A DNA stretch of 64,000 bases from Ignavibacteria bacterium (GCA_019912545.1 JAIOIK010000128.1:1-64000); one strand, 5' to 3'; positions 19,584 to 29,456 are shown, counted from the stretch's first letter. Notes: a model not told the origin generated them from the letters alone. Program-made: numbers and translations.

Positions 19584-19681
19584 TGTGTTAACATAAATAA
19601 GCGATGATGCTATAAATAGTAAAAATATGTTCAGCTTATTATTCAGGAATATTTTGCCGGGACCTTTAATACTATAATTAT

Positions 19682-20977
19682 TTATTTGATGATTACCATT
19701 TTCTTTGAGTCAGAAAAATCACCTGAAGTGACTTTATATATGTATATCCCAGAAGAGAGCCCGAAATTTACAAACCTGAAAGTATTATCACCTGCAGGCC
19801 TGATTCCTTCGAAGTAAACTTTGACCTCTTTGCCAAGCAGGTCATAAATTGTGATCTTCACATGTCCCGGCTTTACCAAAAAATATTTTAAAACAGTAGA
19901 TGGATTAAACGGATTTGGATAATTCTGGCTAAGGCTGTTTCTATCAGGTAACTGTGTACCGGTAGGAGTTATTCCGATAACCGAAGAATTATATTTCAGG
20001 ATAGCTCCGTTAGACCCGAATCCCCATCCGCATGTTGGAGAGACAAATTGAGCAGCATATACAGAAGTGCTATCCGGCGCCTGGATTCCGATCCATTGTG
20101 TCCCGGTTTTACCGGAGTCAAGATTCAATCCCCATATCTGTGAAAAAGAAAGAGGTAGCCATAATTCGGCGGGTGTTCTGAATGCAAGGTTTTGCCCCTG
20201 CCCGGGTAAGCTTGTTGTATCATAAAGCCAAATGTTGCCTCCATCGTAACTATTAACAGTACTTGCTCCAAATTCAAGGTCACCTCCCGTACTGACAATT
20301 CTTGTTCCGGAAATGGGTTTTATATCAAAAAGCGGTTCCGGCCCGACACAAAAAGTAAACCAGTGCAAACCTGCATTTGTTGTTTTCCAGATAATACCTG
20401 CAATATCCATATGGCCGCCGCATGCAAATCCTGTCAGAGAGTTCAAAAACGAGATCTTCTTCTTAGGGAAAAGGTAAAGTACCGGGCAGTATGCTGAATC
20501 AACATAGGTCTCGAACCAACTGGTTCCTCCATTTGTAGTTTTATTTATGTTTCCCGAAAAACCGGTAATAAATCCATTCAACGAATCAATAAAAAATATA
20601 GTTGTATATACTTTTGCTGAATCAGGCAATCTGGAAACAACCCAGTTTATTCCACCGTTAGTAGTCTTTGTCAAAAGTGTTCCTTGTACAAAATAATCAT
20701 TAGAAAGCGCCCAGCCAAGCCTTCTGTTGAGGAAAAAAATATCCTCAATGGGATAGTTAAATATCCCTGAATTCTGGATAGTCCAGTTATTTCCGCCATT
20801 GGTGGTATTGATCACTGTACCGGAATCCCCTGCGGCCCAGCCGTACAATGTATCAACCAGTGAGCATTTCGTTAGCCATCTTGTTGTGGGAGAAGGGACT
20901 CTTAACCAGTAATCCTGAGATTTTAAAAATCCGGAAAAAACAATAAAAATCAATATTGTTAAAACAGATTTTTTCAT
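19682..20977 (-). CDS. YCF48-like propeller protein with T9SS type A sorting domain
   Basis: GWAAGDSGTVINTTNGGNNW repeats; SLSQNYPNPFNPSTVLKYFL...SDSKKMVIIK. Confidence 0.85.
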   Translation of the reverse strand: MKKSVLTILIFIVFSGFLKSQDYWLRVPSPTTRWLTKCSLVDTLYGWAAGDSGTVINTTNGGNNWTIQNSGIFNYPIEDIFFLNRRLGWALSNDYFVQGTLLTKTTNGGINWVVSRLPDSAKVYTTIFFIDSLNGFITGFSGNINKTTNGGTSWFETYVDSAYCPVLYLFPKKKISFLNSLTGFACGGHMDIAGIIWKTTNAGLHWFTFCVGPEPLFDIKPISGTRIVSTGGDLEFGASTVNSYDGGNIWLYDTTSLPGQGQNLAFRTPAELWLPLSFSQIWGLNLDSGKTGTQWIGIQAPDSTSVYAAQFVSPTCGWGFGSNGAILKYNSSVIGITPTGTQLPDRNSLSQNYPNPFNPSTVLKYFLVKPGHVKITIYDLLGKEVKVYFEGIRPAGDNTFRFVNFGLSSGIYIYKVTSGDFSDSKKMVIIK

Positions 20978-21148
20978 AGTTTAATATAATTATTAAAAAT
21001 TATCCTGAACAGGTAAAAAAAATCATAATTTGAAGGATAAAGAAGAATACGGCGTTTAAAGTTCTATCTCAAGAACGGAAACAGAAATCCCCTTTACAAA
21101 CAGTTTGCATATTGTTAATTTAGGTGAACACTTCATCCATAATAAACA

Positions 21149-22504
21149 ATGCTCGATCTAGAATATATCCGGGAAGAATTTCCTATTACAAAAAAAAGCT
21201 TCCAGGTTTATGGGAGCACTGAGCCGCGAAACCTGATTTATCTTGATCACGGCGCATCCACTCACCCATGCAATACGGTACTAAATAAGTATATCGATTT
21301 CATTAAGAATTATTATTCTAATGTTCACAGGGGAAAACATTATTTATCAATGATCTCGACTGAGCTCTTTGACAGGGTTTATGAGACCATACTTAAGTTC
21401 ATAAACGCTTCGAAAGACGATAATGCAATTGTGCTTACTGCAAATACGACCAGCGCACTTGATATGACGGCCTGGCTGATGAAGGATTATGAAGGCATTA
21501 CGCTTGTTTCGCTGATGGAGCATCACTCCAACGACCTGCCTCACAGGCACCGGGGAGAGATTATGCATTTTGGTGTGAATCCCGACGGAACGCTTGACAT
21601 GACCGATCTGGAAAACAAACTAAACACCAACAAAGTTAAGTTGGTTGCTGTAACGGGGGCATCTAATGTAACCGGATTCATAACTGATATACACAAGATC
21701 GCTGCACTTGCGCATAAACACGGCGCTCGCATTTTGATTGATGCAGCGCAACTCTTGGCACATAAAAGTATTGATGTTAAGCCCAATGATGATCCTGAAC
21801 ACATTGATTTCCTTGCAGCAGCAGGTCACAAAGCCTATGCTCCGTTTGGTTCAGCTTTCTTATTCGGGCCAAGGGATGTACTTGATAGAGTTGAGCCTTA
21901 TGTACCCGGCGGCGGGACGGTACTTTTTGTAAGTGAAAATGATTATATATATGCTAACTCACCGGATAGGCACCAGGGCGGGACACCAAACATTGCCGGG
22001 GCGATTGCACTAGCCGAATCGCTTAACTTTTTGAGTAAAGCAGGGATGGAAAATATCCGCCGGCATGAAATTGAGCTAACTGAATATGCGCTTGCGAGAC
22101 TTAAGGAAATTCCTGATATTAACATTTTAGGAAATATTCCGGCTGATAAAAGGCTGGCTGTAATTACATTTAATATTGGAGACATAAACAACGGTTTAGT
22201 TGCAGATATTCTAAATCACGAAGCAGCAATAGCAACACGCAACGGCAGATTCTGCGCCCATCCGTATTTGAGTTTTTTACTTGGGAGGAATGATGCAGCT
22301 GAAATTATCCAAAGGATCAGGGCCGGCGAAAAGTTTGATATTGGAGGCGCTGTAAGAATATCATTTGGTATTTTCAATAATGAAAAAGAAGTAGATTATG
22401 TAATAGATAACCTCAAAATGATAGCCGGCAGAAACTGGAAAGCAAATTATGATGATACCCCTGAATATTTTGACTGTAAGGGTGTTCAGTTGAGTGCATC
22501 CTGA
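21149..22504 (+). CDS. Class V aminotransferase (cysteine desulfurase-like)
   Basis: IYLDHGASTHP, MEHHSNDLPHR, DAAQLLAHKSIDV, AAAGHKAYAPFGSAFLFGP. Confidence 0.88.
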   Translation: MLDLEYIREEFPITKKSFQVYGSTEPRNLIYLDHGASTHPCNTVLNKYIDFIKNYYSNVHRGKHYLSMISTELFDRVYETILKFINASKDDNAIVLTANTTSALDMTAWLMKDYEGITLVSLMEHHSNDLPHRHRGEIMHFGVNPDGTLDMTDLENKLNTNKVKLVAVTGASNVTGFITDIHKIAALAHKHGARILIDAAQLLAHKSIDVKPNDDPEHIDFLAAAGHKAYAPFGSAFLFGPRDVLDRVEPYVPGGGTVLFVSENDYIYANSPDRHQGGTPNIAGAIALAESLNFLSKAGMENIRRHEIELTEYALARLKEIPDINILGNIPADKRLAVITFNIGDINNGLVADILNHEAAIATRNGRFCAHPYLSFLLGRNDAAEIIQRIRAGEKFDIGGAVRISFGIFNNEKEVDYVIDNLKMIAGRNWKANYDDTPEYFDCKGVQLSAS

Positions 22505-22839
22505 ATAATAAAGCCCTTATTTGAATCAAAGTAACTGACTTCTTCCCGAAATCCCCTTAACCAATTGCCTCAAATAAAAAGTAACCCTATAAGTAGTATT
22601 TTTTTTCTTTTGGCTCTTTGATATCGAATTCTTATCTCTTCGAGATATTCATTCTTTGACCTTTTGCTCATATAAGTAACCTTTTTTCTTTGTTCTTCTA
22701 CGGTTACATATAATAAGAGGCAACGACTTATTTTGTCATACTACTACGGTTACATTATTTATGAGGCAATGCGTGCACTCCGCAATTTCCAAAAAATCAT
22801 TGCTAAATCCCTATTTTTTAATTATATTACTTTTTGTGC

Positions 22840-23850
22840 ATGGTGAATAAGGAAATCGTTAGTTTAATTAATAATAATCAAGAGTTTATATTAACAAGCC
22901 ACGTTAATCCCGATGGGGATTCAATTGGCAGCGAAATTGCTCTTCAGAAATATTTAAGCAGTCTTGGCAAAAGTGCCAAAGTTCTTAACTATTCCCCTAC
23001 GCCGGCAAACTATACTTTCCTTGATAGTGATAATGTCATTGAGCAATTTAACGAAGTACATCACAAAAACCTGATCGAGAATACAGACGTAATTTTTGTG
23101 CTTGATACCAACGAATATTCAAGGCTGAGGACGCTTGAACCTTTCATTAAATCAAGCAAAGCAAAAAAGATTTTGATAGATCATCACCTGGGGTATGACC
23201 CTGTTTCAGGTTTATTTGATAGTTATATAGTAGATACAGACTCCCCTGCTACAGGAGAGATGTTATATAAGTTCTTCAAAAATATTGCTGAAGATTCATC
23301 ACAGGATATTAAAGATATAGTGACCCGTGATATGGCGGTAGCTCTTTATGCAGCCATTATGACAGATACAGGCTCATTCAAGTTCAACAGAACTGATTCT
23401 GAAACCCATGATATTATTTCTGAGTTATTGAGTTATGGACTTAATCCATATGACATTTACTCCGAAATATATAACCGGGCTACGCTTGGGAAGCTTCATC
23501 TGCTTGGCAGATTCTTGAATAAGATAACAATGATATATGAAGGGAAAGCTGCATACTCGGTAGTTAGCCAGAGTGATTTCGAAGAAACCCAGACTGATGA
23601 ATACGCAATTGAAGGTTTCAGCTCACATTTAATGAGCCTTGAAACAGTCGAACTCGGAATTGTTATCACCGAAACAAAGCGCGGAGTAAAGCTGAGCTTC
23701 AGGTCAAAAGGTAATGTCAGATCGAATGAACTGGCAGGCGAGTTTCAGGGAGGCGGCCACATGAATGCATCAGGGGCATTTGTTCCGGGGGCAAAATTAG
23801 AGAGTATAGTCAAAGAAGTAATATCCAAAGCTGAAAAATATTTAAAATAA
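22840..23850 (+). CDS. DHH-family phosphoesterase (NrnA-like oligoribonuclease/pAp phosphatase)
   Basis: TSHVNPDGDSIGSE, DTNEYSRL, LIDHHLGY, GGGHMNASGA. Start adjusted from TTG 22834 to ATG 22840. Confidence 0.9.
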   Translation: MVNKEIVSLINNNQEFILTSHVNPDGDSIGSEIALQKYLSSLGKSAKVLNYSPTPANYTFLDSDNVIEQFNEVHHKNLIENTDVIFVLDTNEYSRLRTLEPFIKSSKAKKILIDHHLGYDPVSGLFDSYIVDTDSPATGEMLYKFFKNIAEDSSQDIKDIVTRDMAVALYAAIMTDTGSFKFNRTDSETHDIISELLSYGLNPYDIYSEIYNRATLGKLHLLGRFLNKITMIYEGKAAYSVVSQSDFEETQTDEYAIEGFSSHLMSLETVELGIVITETKRGVKLSFRSKGNVRSNELAGEFQGGGHMNASGAFVPGAKLESIVKEVISKAEKYLK

Positions 23851-23891
23851 AAAAAATAAAACTAAAATAATATTAATACTCGGAGTCAATA

Positions 23892-25406
23892 ATGAAAATT
23901 AAGTATGATGTAAAGAAGATAAAAGATATTAAAGCCGATGCGGTCGCCTCGGTAGCATTTGAAGATATGGCAGGACAGAAATTACATTGGCTAAATACCC
24001 TTTTCAAAGGTAATCTTGATACCCTGATAGAAACAAACGATTTTAAAGGAAAAGCAGCAACTTCGATACTATCATATCTTGGACCTGATAACAGGAGCAA
24101 ACGGCTTTTTATAATGGGATTGGGCAATTCAAAAGAGATCACTCTTGAATCTTTAAGGAAGACCTATGCGACAGCAGCAAAGAAGATACATGCATTGAAA
24201 ATGAGTACAGTTGGGTTTGAAGTACCCGATCTTGCTCTGATAAAGAGCATAACCAATGCATCACATTATGAAATAATGCAGGCTATTTGCGAAGGAGTGT
24301 TCTTAACACAGTATTCACCCAAAAAATATTATTCAAAAAATGATTTTACACCATTTAATGAAGTAATATTTTTTACAGATTCGCCCAAATATACCCGCGA
24401 AGCTACAGATGCATTAAAGGATTCAAAAGTGATCTGCGATGCGGTTATTGTTGCACGCGAGCTTGAAAATGAACCTTCCAATTTCCTTACACCGGATAGA
24501 TTCGCAGAGTATGTAAAAAAGTCATCAATAAAAGCAGGATACCAGGTTACCGTTTTTGATGAGAAGAAAATTGCGCAATTGAATATGGGCGGTGTGCTGA
24601 ATGTTGGAAAAGGCAGTATAAATCCCCCTCGCTTTTTGATACTTCAGTATTTCGGTGCAAATAAATCCGATAAACCTGTTGTTCTTGTCGGCAAAGGTGT
24701 AACTTTTGATTCAGGCGGTATATCTATAAAACCTTCAGCCGGTATGGATCAAATGAAGATGGATATGGGCGGCGCTGCTGCAGTAGTTGGCGCATTTGAA
24801 GCAGTAGCAAGGCTAAAGTACAGAATGAATCTTATAGGGCTTATCCCCGCAGTAGAAAATATGCCTGATGCAAATGCATACAAACCAGGCGATGTAATAA
24901 AAAGCTATTCAGGAACTTCAATTGAAATTGATAATACAGATGCAGAAGGACGACTTGTGCTTGCCGACGCGCTTGACTATGCGGCAAATTACAAACCCAG
25001 AGCTGTAATAGATATCTGCACTTTAACAGGTGCGGCGGTTGTTTGTTTTGGTCATTTATTGGCAGGATTAATGGGCAATGATAAAGAGCTGAGCAAGAAA
25101 ATATACGATGCAGGACAGAAAACTTATGAAAGAGTATGGGAGCTTCCGCTTTATGAAGAGTATGATAAGTTAATGAAAAGCGAAGTAGCTGATATTAAGA
25201 ATGCCGGACCCGCAAGACAGGCTGGCACAATAATGGGAGGAATATTCCTCAAGAAATTTGTTCAGGATAAGTATCCCTGGGCACATCTTGATATTGCAGG
25301 TGTTGCATTTGGCCTGGCAGAGTCAACAGAAGAATACCACACTATTGGAGCTACGGGATACGGAGTTAGATTGTTTACCGAGCTTTTAAGACAGTATTCT
25401 CATTAA
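23892..25406 (+). CDS. pepA: Leucyl (cytosol) aminopeptidase
   Basis: VGKGVTFDSGGISIKPSAGMDQMKMDMGGAAAV, NTDAEGRLVLADAL. Confidence 0.95.
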   Translation: MKIKYDVKKIKDIKADAVASVAFEDMAGQKLHWLNTLFKGNLDTLIETNDFKGKAATSILSYLGPDNRSKRLFIMGLGNSKEITLESLRKTYATAAKKIHALKMSTVGFEVPDLALIKSITNASHYEIMQAICEGVFLTQYSPKKYYSKNDFTPFNEVIFFTDSPKYTREATDALKDSKVICDAVIVARELENEPSNFLTPDRFAEYVKKSSIKAGYQVTVFDEKKIAQLNMGGVLNVGKGSINPPRFLILQYFGANKSDKPVVLVGKGVTFDSGGISIKPSAGMDQMKMDMGGAAAVVGAFEAVARLKYRMNLIGLIPAVENMPDANAYKPGDVIKSYSGTSIEIDNTDAEGRLVLADALDYAANYKPRAVIDICTLTGAAVVCFGHLLAGLMGNDKELSKKIYDAGQKTYERVWELPLYEEYDKLMKSEVADIKNAGPARQAGTIMGGIFLKKFVQDKYPWAHLDIAGVAFGLAESTEEYHTIGATGYGVRLFTELLRQYSH

Positions 25407-25427
25407 TTTTAAATAAAGAGGATTGCT

Positions 25428-26645
25428 CTGGAAAAGATCGAGTCCCCCTCTAAGATATTACTTGTATTAACATTAATTGAGTTTATCAATTATTTTGATA
25501 GACAGGTAGTATTCCCTTTATTCAGTTTTCTGAAGGCTGATTTCTATCTCACAGATTTTGAGCTTGGGCTTATTGGAACCGTGTTCATGATAATTCATGC
25601 AACAGGTTCTGTACCGCTTGGAATTCTGGCGGATAAATGGATAAGGAAAAAAATCATCGCCATGGGTGTGGCAGTCTGGTCAATTGCAACTTTCTTTACA
25701 GGGCTGGCAAATAACTTTACGCAGCTTTTGATAACCCGCGCAACAGTCGGCATAGGCGAAGCATCATACGCGCCTGCAGCAACTTCACTTATCGCAGATA
25801 ATTTCCCGGTAGAAAAACGTGCTAGGGCAAGCTCAGTATTTCATCTTGGAATGTTCTTAGGAGGTACTTTGGGAATGGTACTTGCAGGAGTTATAGGAAC
25901 TCACCTGGGATGGCGTGCATGTTTTTTTATAGTTGCAATCCCCGGTCTTATACTTGCTTTCACTGCTCTTCAGATTAAAGAAAGAAAGCATGAGCATCAT
26001 ATTACAGATGAAGTCAACTTAACAACCATCACTCATCTTTTCAAAAATCCTGCTTACATAATGACTCTTGCATCGGGAATAATGCTCACTTTCACATCAT
26101 CAGCAATTATAAGCTGGATGACACAATTTTTCATCCGCTTCCACAATTACTCGGTTGACTATGCTTCGCTAACTATAGGGCTCACTGTTGTAATTGCCGG
26201 CCCTCTTGGGATTTACTCGGGAGGATATTTTTCAGACCTGCTATACAATAAATACAAAAAGCCGCGATCGCTGGCAATGGCTTTTGCCTTTATTGCAGCA
26301 ACTCCGCTTATTTACATTACGCTCACTACACAAAATGAAGTTTTAATGATAGTAACGCTGGTGATTGCGACTTATTTGATGACGTGGTATTATGGCCCTA
26401 TGGTTGCATTGATTCAGGATATAGTACCCGGAACACTAAAGGCTACTGCATTTGCATTCTATTTATTCACGGTTCATTTAATAGGCTCAACTCCGGCTCC
26501 TGCGCTTATAGGCAGTGTCTCAGATGCAACCAATCTTCAAACGGCTTTATTCCTGGTCGTGATCTCGAATTTCTTAGGAGGCGTTCTGTTACTGATTACA
26601 AGCCGGGTAATCAAAAAGGGAAACCCGAGAGCCGAACCTGCATAA
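25428..26645 (+). CDS. MFS transporter, probable CTG start
   Basis: The frame upstream of ATG 25581 encodes LEKIESPSKILLVLTLIEFINYFDRQVVFPLFSFLKADFYLTDFELGLIGTVF, a typical MFS N-terminus; AAAGAGG lies 6 nt before CTG 25428. Confidence 0.8.
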   Translation: MEKIESPSKILLVLTLIEFINYFDRQVVFPLFSFLKADFYLTDFELGLIGTVFMIIHATGSVPLGILADKWIRKKIIAMGVAVWSIATFFTGLANNFTQLLITRATVGIGEASYAPAATSLIADNFPVEKRARASSVFHLGMFLGGTLGMVLAGVIGTHLGWRACFFIVAIPGLILAFTALQIKERKHEHHITDEVNLTTITHLFKNPAYIMTLASGIMLTFTSSAIISWMTQFFIRFHNYSVDYASLTIGLTVVIAGPLGIYSGGYFSDLLYNKYKKPRSLAMAFAFIAATPLIYITLTTQNEVLMIVTLVIATYLMTWYYGPMVALIQDIVPGTLKATAFAFYLFTVHLIGSTPAPALIGSVSDATNLQTALFLVVISNFLGGVLLLITSRVIKKGNPRAEPA

Positions 26646-26770
26646 AAGGACAATTTTGGATAGTATAACATTGGTTTTTACTTAAAATTTTGACTAAATT
26701 ATTAAGAATCTTTAAGATAAATTTGTGAAACATATTTGCATGAATATGGATTAAATAAGTAAAGCATTAA

Positions 26771-28183
26771 TTGGACGAAAAAGAGTTAAAAAATAGTGTA
26801 AAAACGGGCAAAAATACCGGTCAAAACGGCAAGGTTTTGAGATGCATAAATATTGATTGTGTATTTAACAGCTCAAACGAGCATGGTGCAATTCGTAATA
26901 CCTGCAATCACCCAAATGTGGTTGTGGAAAGCAGATTTGCAGACATCACTATAGCCATATGCTCAGAATTCCGTTCAAAGAAGGATTATACATTCGAAAA
27001 GCCCGATACACTTATTGATCTTAAATCCAGAGAAAAAACACTTGTAGTGGGTAAACCGGAAGTAGGCGACCAGACTTCCACAATTGAGAAGATAACTACC
27101 AAAGACCTTGAAAAGGGAGCTGGAGTTTCCAACCCGGTTGATGCAGTTGATGAGAGTTCTATCGTAAATCAATCAGCTGAAAATAAAGAAGCGCCCGGGC
27201 AATTGAAACCCGTCATCCTTGAGGCTGAGCATACACCGGCAGAAGAACTTACTGTTGACCAGATTTATAACCTGAGCACTAAACAGGGCACGGATTTCTT
27301 GATATTAAAGAAGATATACCAGCCCAATATCAGAATTGGATTGATATTATCTGTTATATCTCATTTCTTTATGCTCTTTATTATGTACCAGTTCCTTGTT
27401 CCAAAGGAAGAAACACCCGGCGAAGAACATAATCAGCGGATAGTTGTTGTTGAAGACCTTGAAATGCCAAAGTTTGATCCTCCTGATATTGACAAGATGA
27501 AGGAAGAAGAGGACAAACTGAAGGAAGAATCTGAGATTGAGAATAACACAAAAGAAGTTCGCCCGAAAATTAACAAGAAAACAGTAACGCCAAAGATCAA
27601 CAGGCCGAAAGATAATGATACGCCGCCGGATTCTAACAGTTCATTGAATGATGACTCGAACAAAGTTAAAATTGATTCAAGCCTTGTCAAAAATACACGG
27701 GACACATCAAGGATACAAGTGCCTGATTCTATGAAATCCACCTATGACCAGAATGACGTTGGGCTGAAGTTATGGTACCCTGTTGGCTGGAAGTTAATTG
27801 ATAGCCGCCAGATAAACTTAACTCAGAAAGAATTCAATGGAGTTATATTAAATCCGGATTCGCTGAGTACCGACCCGGGCGCAGTAAATATGTTTATTTT
27901 GATTGATGACCCTCAGCACAGCGCATATAATAAAGCAACATACAAGAATGCATTCCAGATGGATGATTCATTAACTGTTGGTTATGTTACAGACCCTATC
28001 AAATCAAGCGGCAAGAAGCTTTCGGCAAAGTATTTTCTTTTCACTGACCCGACCGGGATGAAAAATATCCAGGTTAATGTTGATTTTGTATCACAGGAAA
28101 TGCTGGATAAATACCAGAAGCTTATAGATGCAATAGTAAGGTCAATAAAGATCGTTAAAACACCTGAGAAACCTGGTCCTTAA
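26771..28183 (+). CDS. Hypothetical single-TM protein with N-terminal Cys cluster
   Basis: TTG start; CINIDCVFN...CNHP...CSEF, TM segment, acidic/proline-rich linker, C-terminal domain. Confidence 0.7.
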   Translation: MDEKELKNSVKTGKNTGQNGKVLRCINIDCVFNSSNEHGAIRNTCNHPNVVVESRFADITIAICSEFRSKKDYTFEKPDTLIDLKSREKTLVVGKPEVGDQTSTIEKITTKDLEKGAGVSNPVDAVDESSIVNQSAENKEAPGQLKPVILEAEHTPAEELTVDQIYNLSTKQGTDFLILKKIYQPNIRIGLILSVISHFFMLFIMYQFLVPKEETPGEEHNQRIVVVEDLEMPKFDPPDIDKMKEEEDKLKEESEIENNTKEVRPKINKKTVTPKINRPKDNDTPPDSNSSLNDDSNKVKIDSSLVKNTRDTSRIQVPDSMKSTYDQNDVGLKLWYPVGWKLIDSRQINLTQKEFNGVILNPDSLSTDPGAVNMFILIDDPQHSAYNKATYKNAFQMDDSLTVGYVTDPIKSSGKKLSAKYFLFTDPTGMKNIQVNVDFVSQEMLDKYQKLIDAIVRSIKIVKTPEKPGP

Positions 28184-28267
28184 AAACACAGAGCTGCAGC
28201 AGGTATGCTGTTTGTTTATCACTACTTGCCTATAACTTGTCATTCTGCAAGAAATGAATGATTAAAC

Positions 28268-29329
28268 ATGAACCTCACTTCAATCCATTTAAAAAAAATA
28301 ATTCAGGATAAAGCCACAGAGCTTGGTTTCATCAAAACAGGCTTTGCGAAATATTCCATGCTTGAGAATGAGTCCGGAAAGCTTAGAACATGGCTGGATG
28401 ATGGCAAACAGGCTGATATGGCATGGATAGAACGCGGCTTTGATAAGCGCAAAGATGTGAGGCTGATAATGCCAGAAGCAAAAGGTGTAATTTCTCTTGC
28501 ATTCAATTACTACACTCCGTTTGAACACGATGAAACTAAACCGAAAATTTCGCGCTACGCATGGGGTAAGGATTATCACAAGATACTAAAGAAGAAGCTG
28601 AAGGAATTATGTGAATTTATTGAGAAAATCCCCCTTAATCCCCCCTTTTATCAAAGGGGGGAGGAGCGAAGCGACGGGGGGTTCAAGACAAGAGCATATG
28701 TAGATGACGGACCGGTAATGGATAAAGCTTGGGCAGTCAGAGCCGGCATAGGTTGGATGGGAAAACATACAAATGTTATTAATCCCGAATTTGGCTCATG
28801 GTTTTTCATTTCAGAAATAATCACAAACATTGAATTTGATAGTTACGACGAGCCGATAGAAGACTTATGCGGAAGCTGTTCTCTTTGTATATCAGCCTGC
28901 CCGACCGGAGCAATAACCGATGAATATGTTGTTGATGCCAATAAGTGCATATCTTATCAAACTATTGAGAATCGGGGTGAGATTCCGCCTGAAATTAATT
29001 TAGATGGCTGGATATTCGGCTGTGACGAGTGCCAGGATGTATGTCCGTTTAATTCGCCTAAGTATAATTTTGTTACTGTTGAAGGTGGGTTTTATCCTTT
29101 ACAATTGACCTCGCCCCCGACCCCTCTCCTTGAAGGAGAGGGGGGCAAAGAATTCGGCATTTCGACACCGAGCGGATACGAGGGGTGCACTTCGACTACG
29201 CTCAGTGCGACAAGTTCGGAATTAGAAAGTTTAACTGAAGAAAAATTTAATGAAATATTTGCTGACTCCCCTATTAAGCGCACGAAGTTCAAAGGGTGGA
29301 AGCGGAATTTGGCAAATATTTCGATTTAA
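28268..29329 (+). CDS. queG: Epoxyqueuosine reductase with two repeat-derived insertions
   Basis: AYVDDGPVMDKAWAVRAGIGWMGKHTNVI, CGSCSLCISACPTGAI, CDECQDVCPFN. Confidence 0.92.
   Translation: MNLTSIHLKKIIQDKATELGFIKTGFAKYSMLENESGKLRTWLDDGKQADMAWIERGFDKRKDVRLIMPEAKGVISLAFNYYTPFEHDETKPKISRYAWGKDYHKILKKKLKELCEFIEKIPLNPPFYQRGEERSDGGFKTRAYVDDGPVMDKAWAVRAGIGWMGKHTNVINPEFGSWFFISEIITNIEFDSYDEPIEDLCGSCSLCISACPTGAITDEYVVDANKCISYQTIENRGEIPPEINLDGWIFGCDECQDVCPFNSPKYNFVTVEGGFYPLQLTSPPTPLLEGEGGKEFGISTPSGYEGCTSTTLSATSSELESLTEEKFNEIFADSPIKRTKFKGWKRNLANISI
28631..28680. repeat. Palindromic element inside queG (CCCCTTAATCCCCCCTTTTATCAAAGGGGGGAGGAGCGAAGCGACGGGGG)
   Basis: 9-bp stem CCCCCCTTT/AAAGGGGGG at 28640-28661, in frame (PLNPPFYQRGEERSDGG). 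Confidence 0.8.
29113..29219. repeat. Composite repeat inside queG (CCCCTCTCCTTGAAGGAGAGGGG plus TTCGACACCGAGCG...CGCTCAGTGCGACAA)
   Basis: 11-bp perfect inverted repeat at 29121-29143 and a second imperfect hairpin, in frame. Confidence 0.75.
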
Positions 29330-29359
29330 AAGGATCGAGCGAGTTCCCTACAAAAGCAA

Positions 29360-29456
29360 GTAGGGAATGCATCTGAACGATATTGCTTCACTTAGGAGGC
29401 TAAATTTGCATCATTGAATATGCTCATCTGAATAATTGCAGAGATGCATTCCCTAC
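29360..29456. repeat. 15-bp inverted repeat GTAGGGAATGCATCT...AGATGCATTCCCTAC
   Basis: Perfect arms at 29360-29374 and 29442-29456. Confidence 0.8.

Noticed and set aside
21149-22504. Considered as a second iscS/sufS for Fe-S assembly
   Set aside because: Class V aminotransferase fold is clear but active-site context and isolated location do not support a specific role.
22500-22800. Possible CRISPR-like array from repeated CTACGGTTACAT
   Set aside because: Only two imperfect copies, no spacer regularity, no cas genes.
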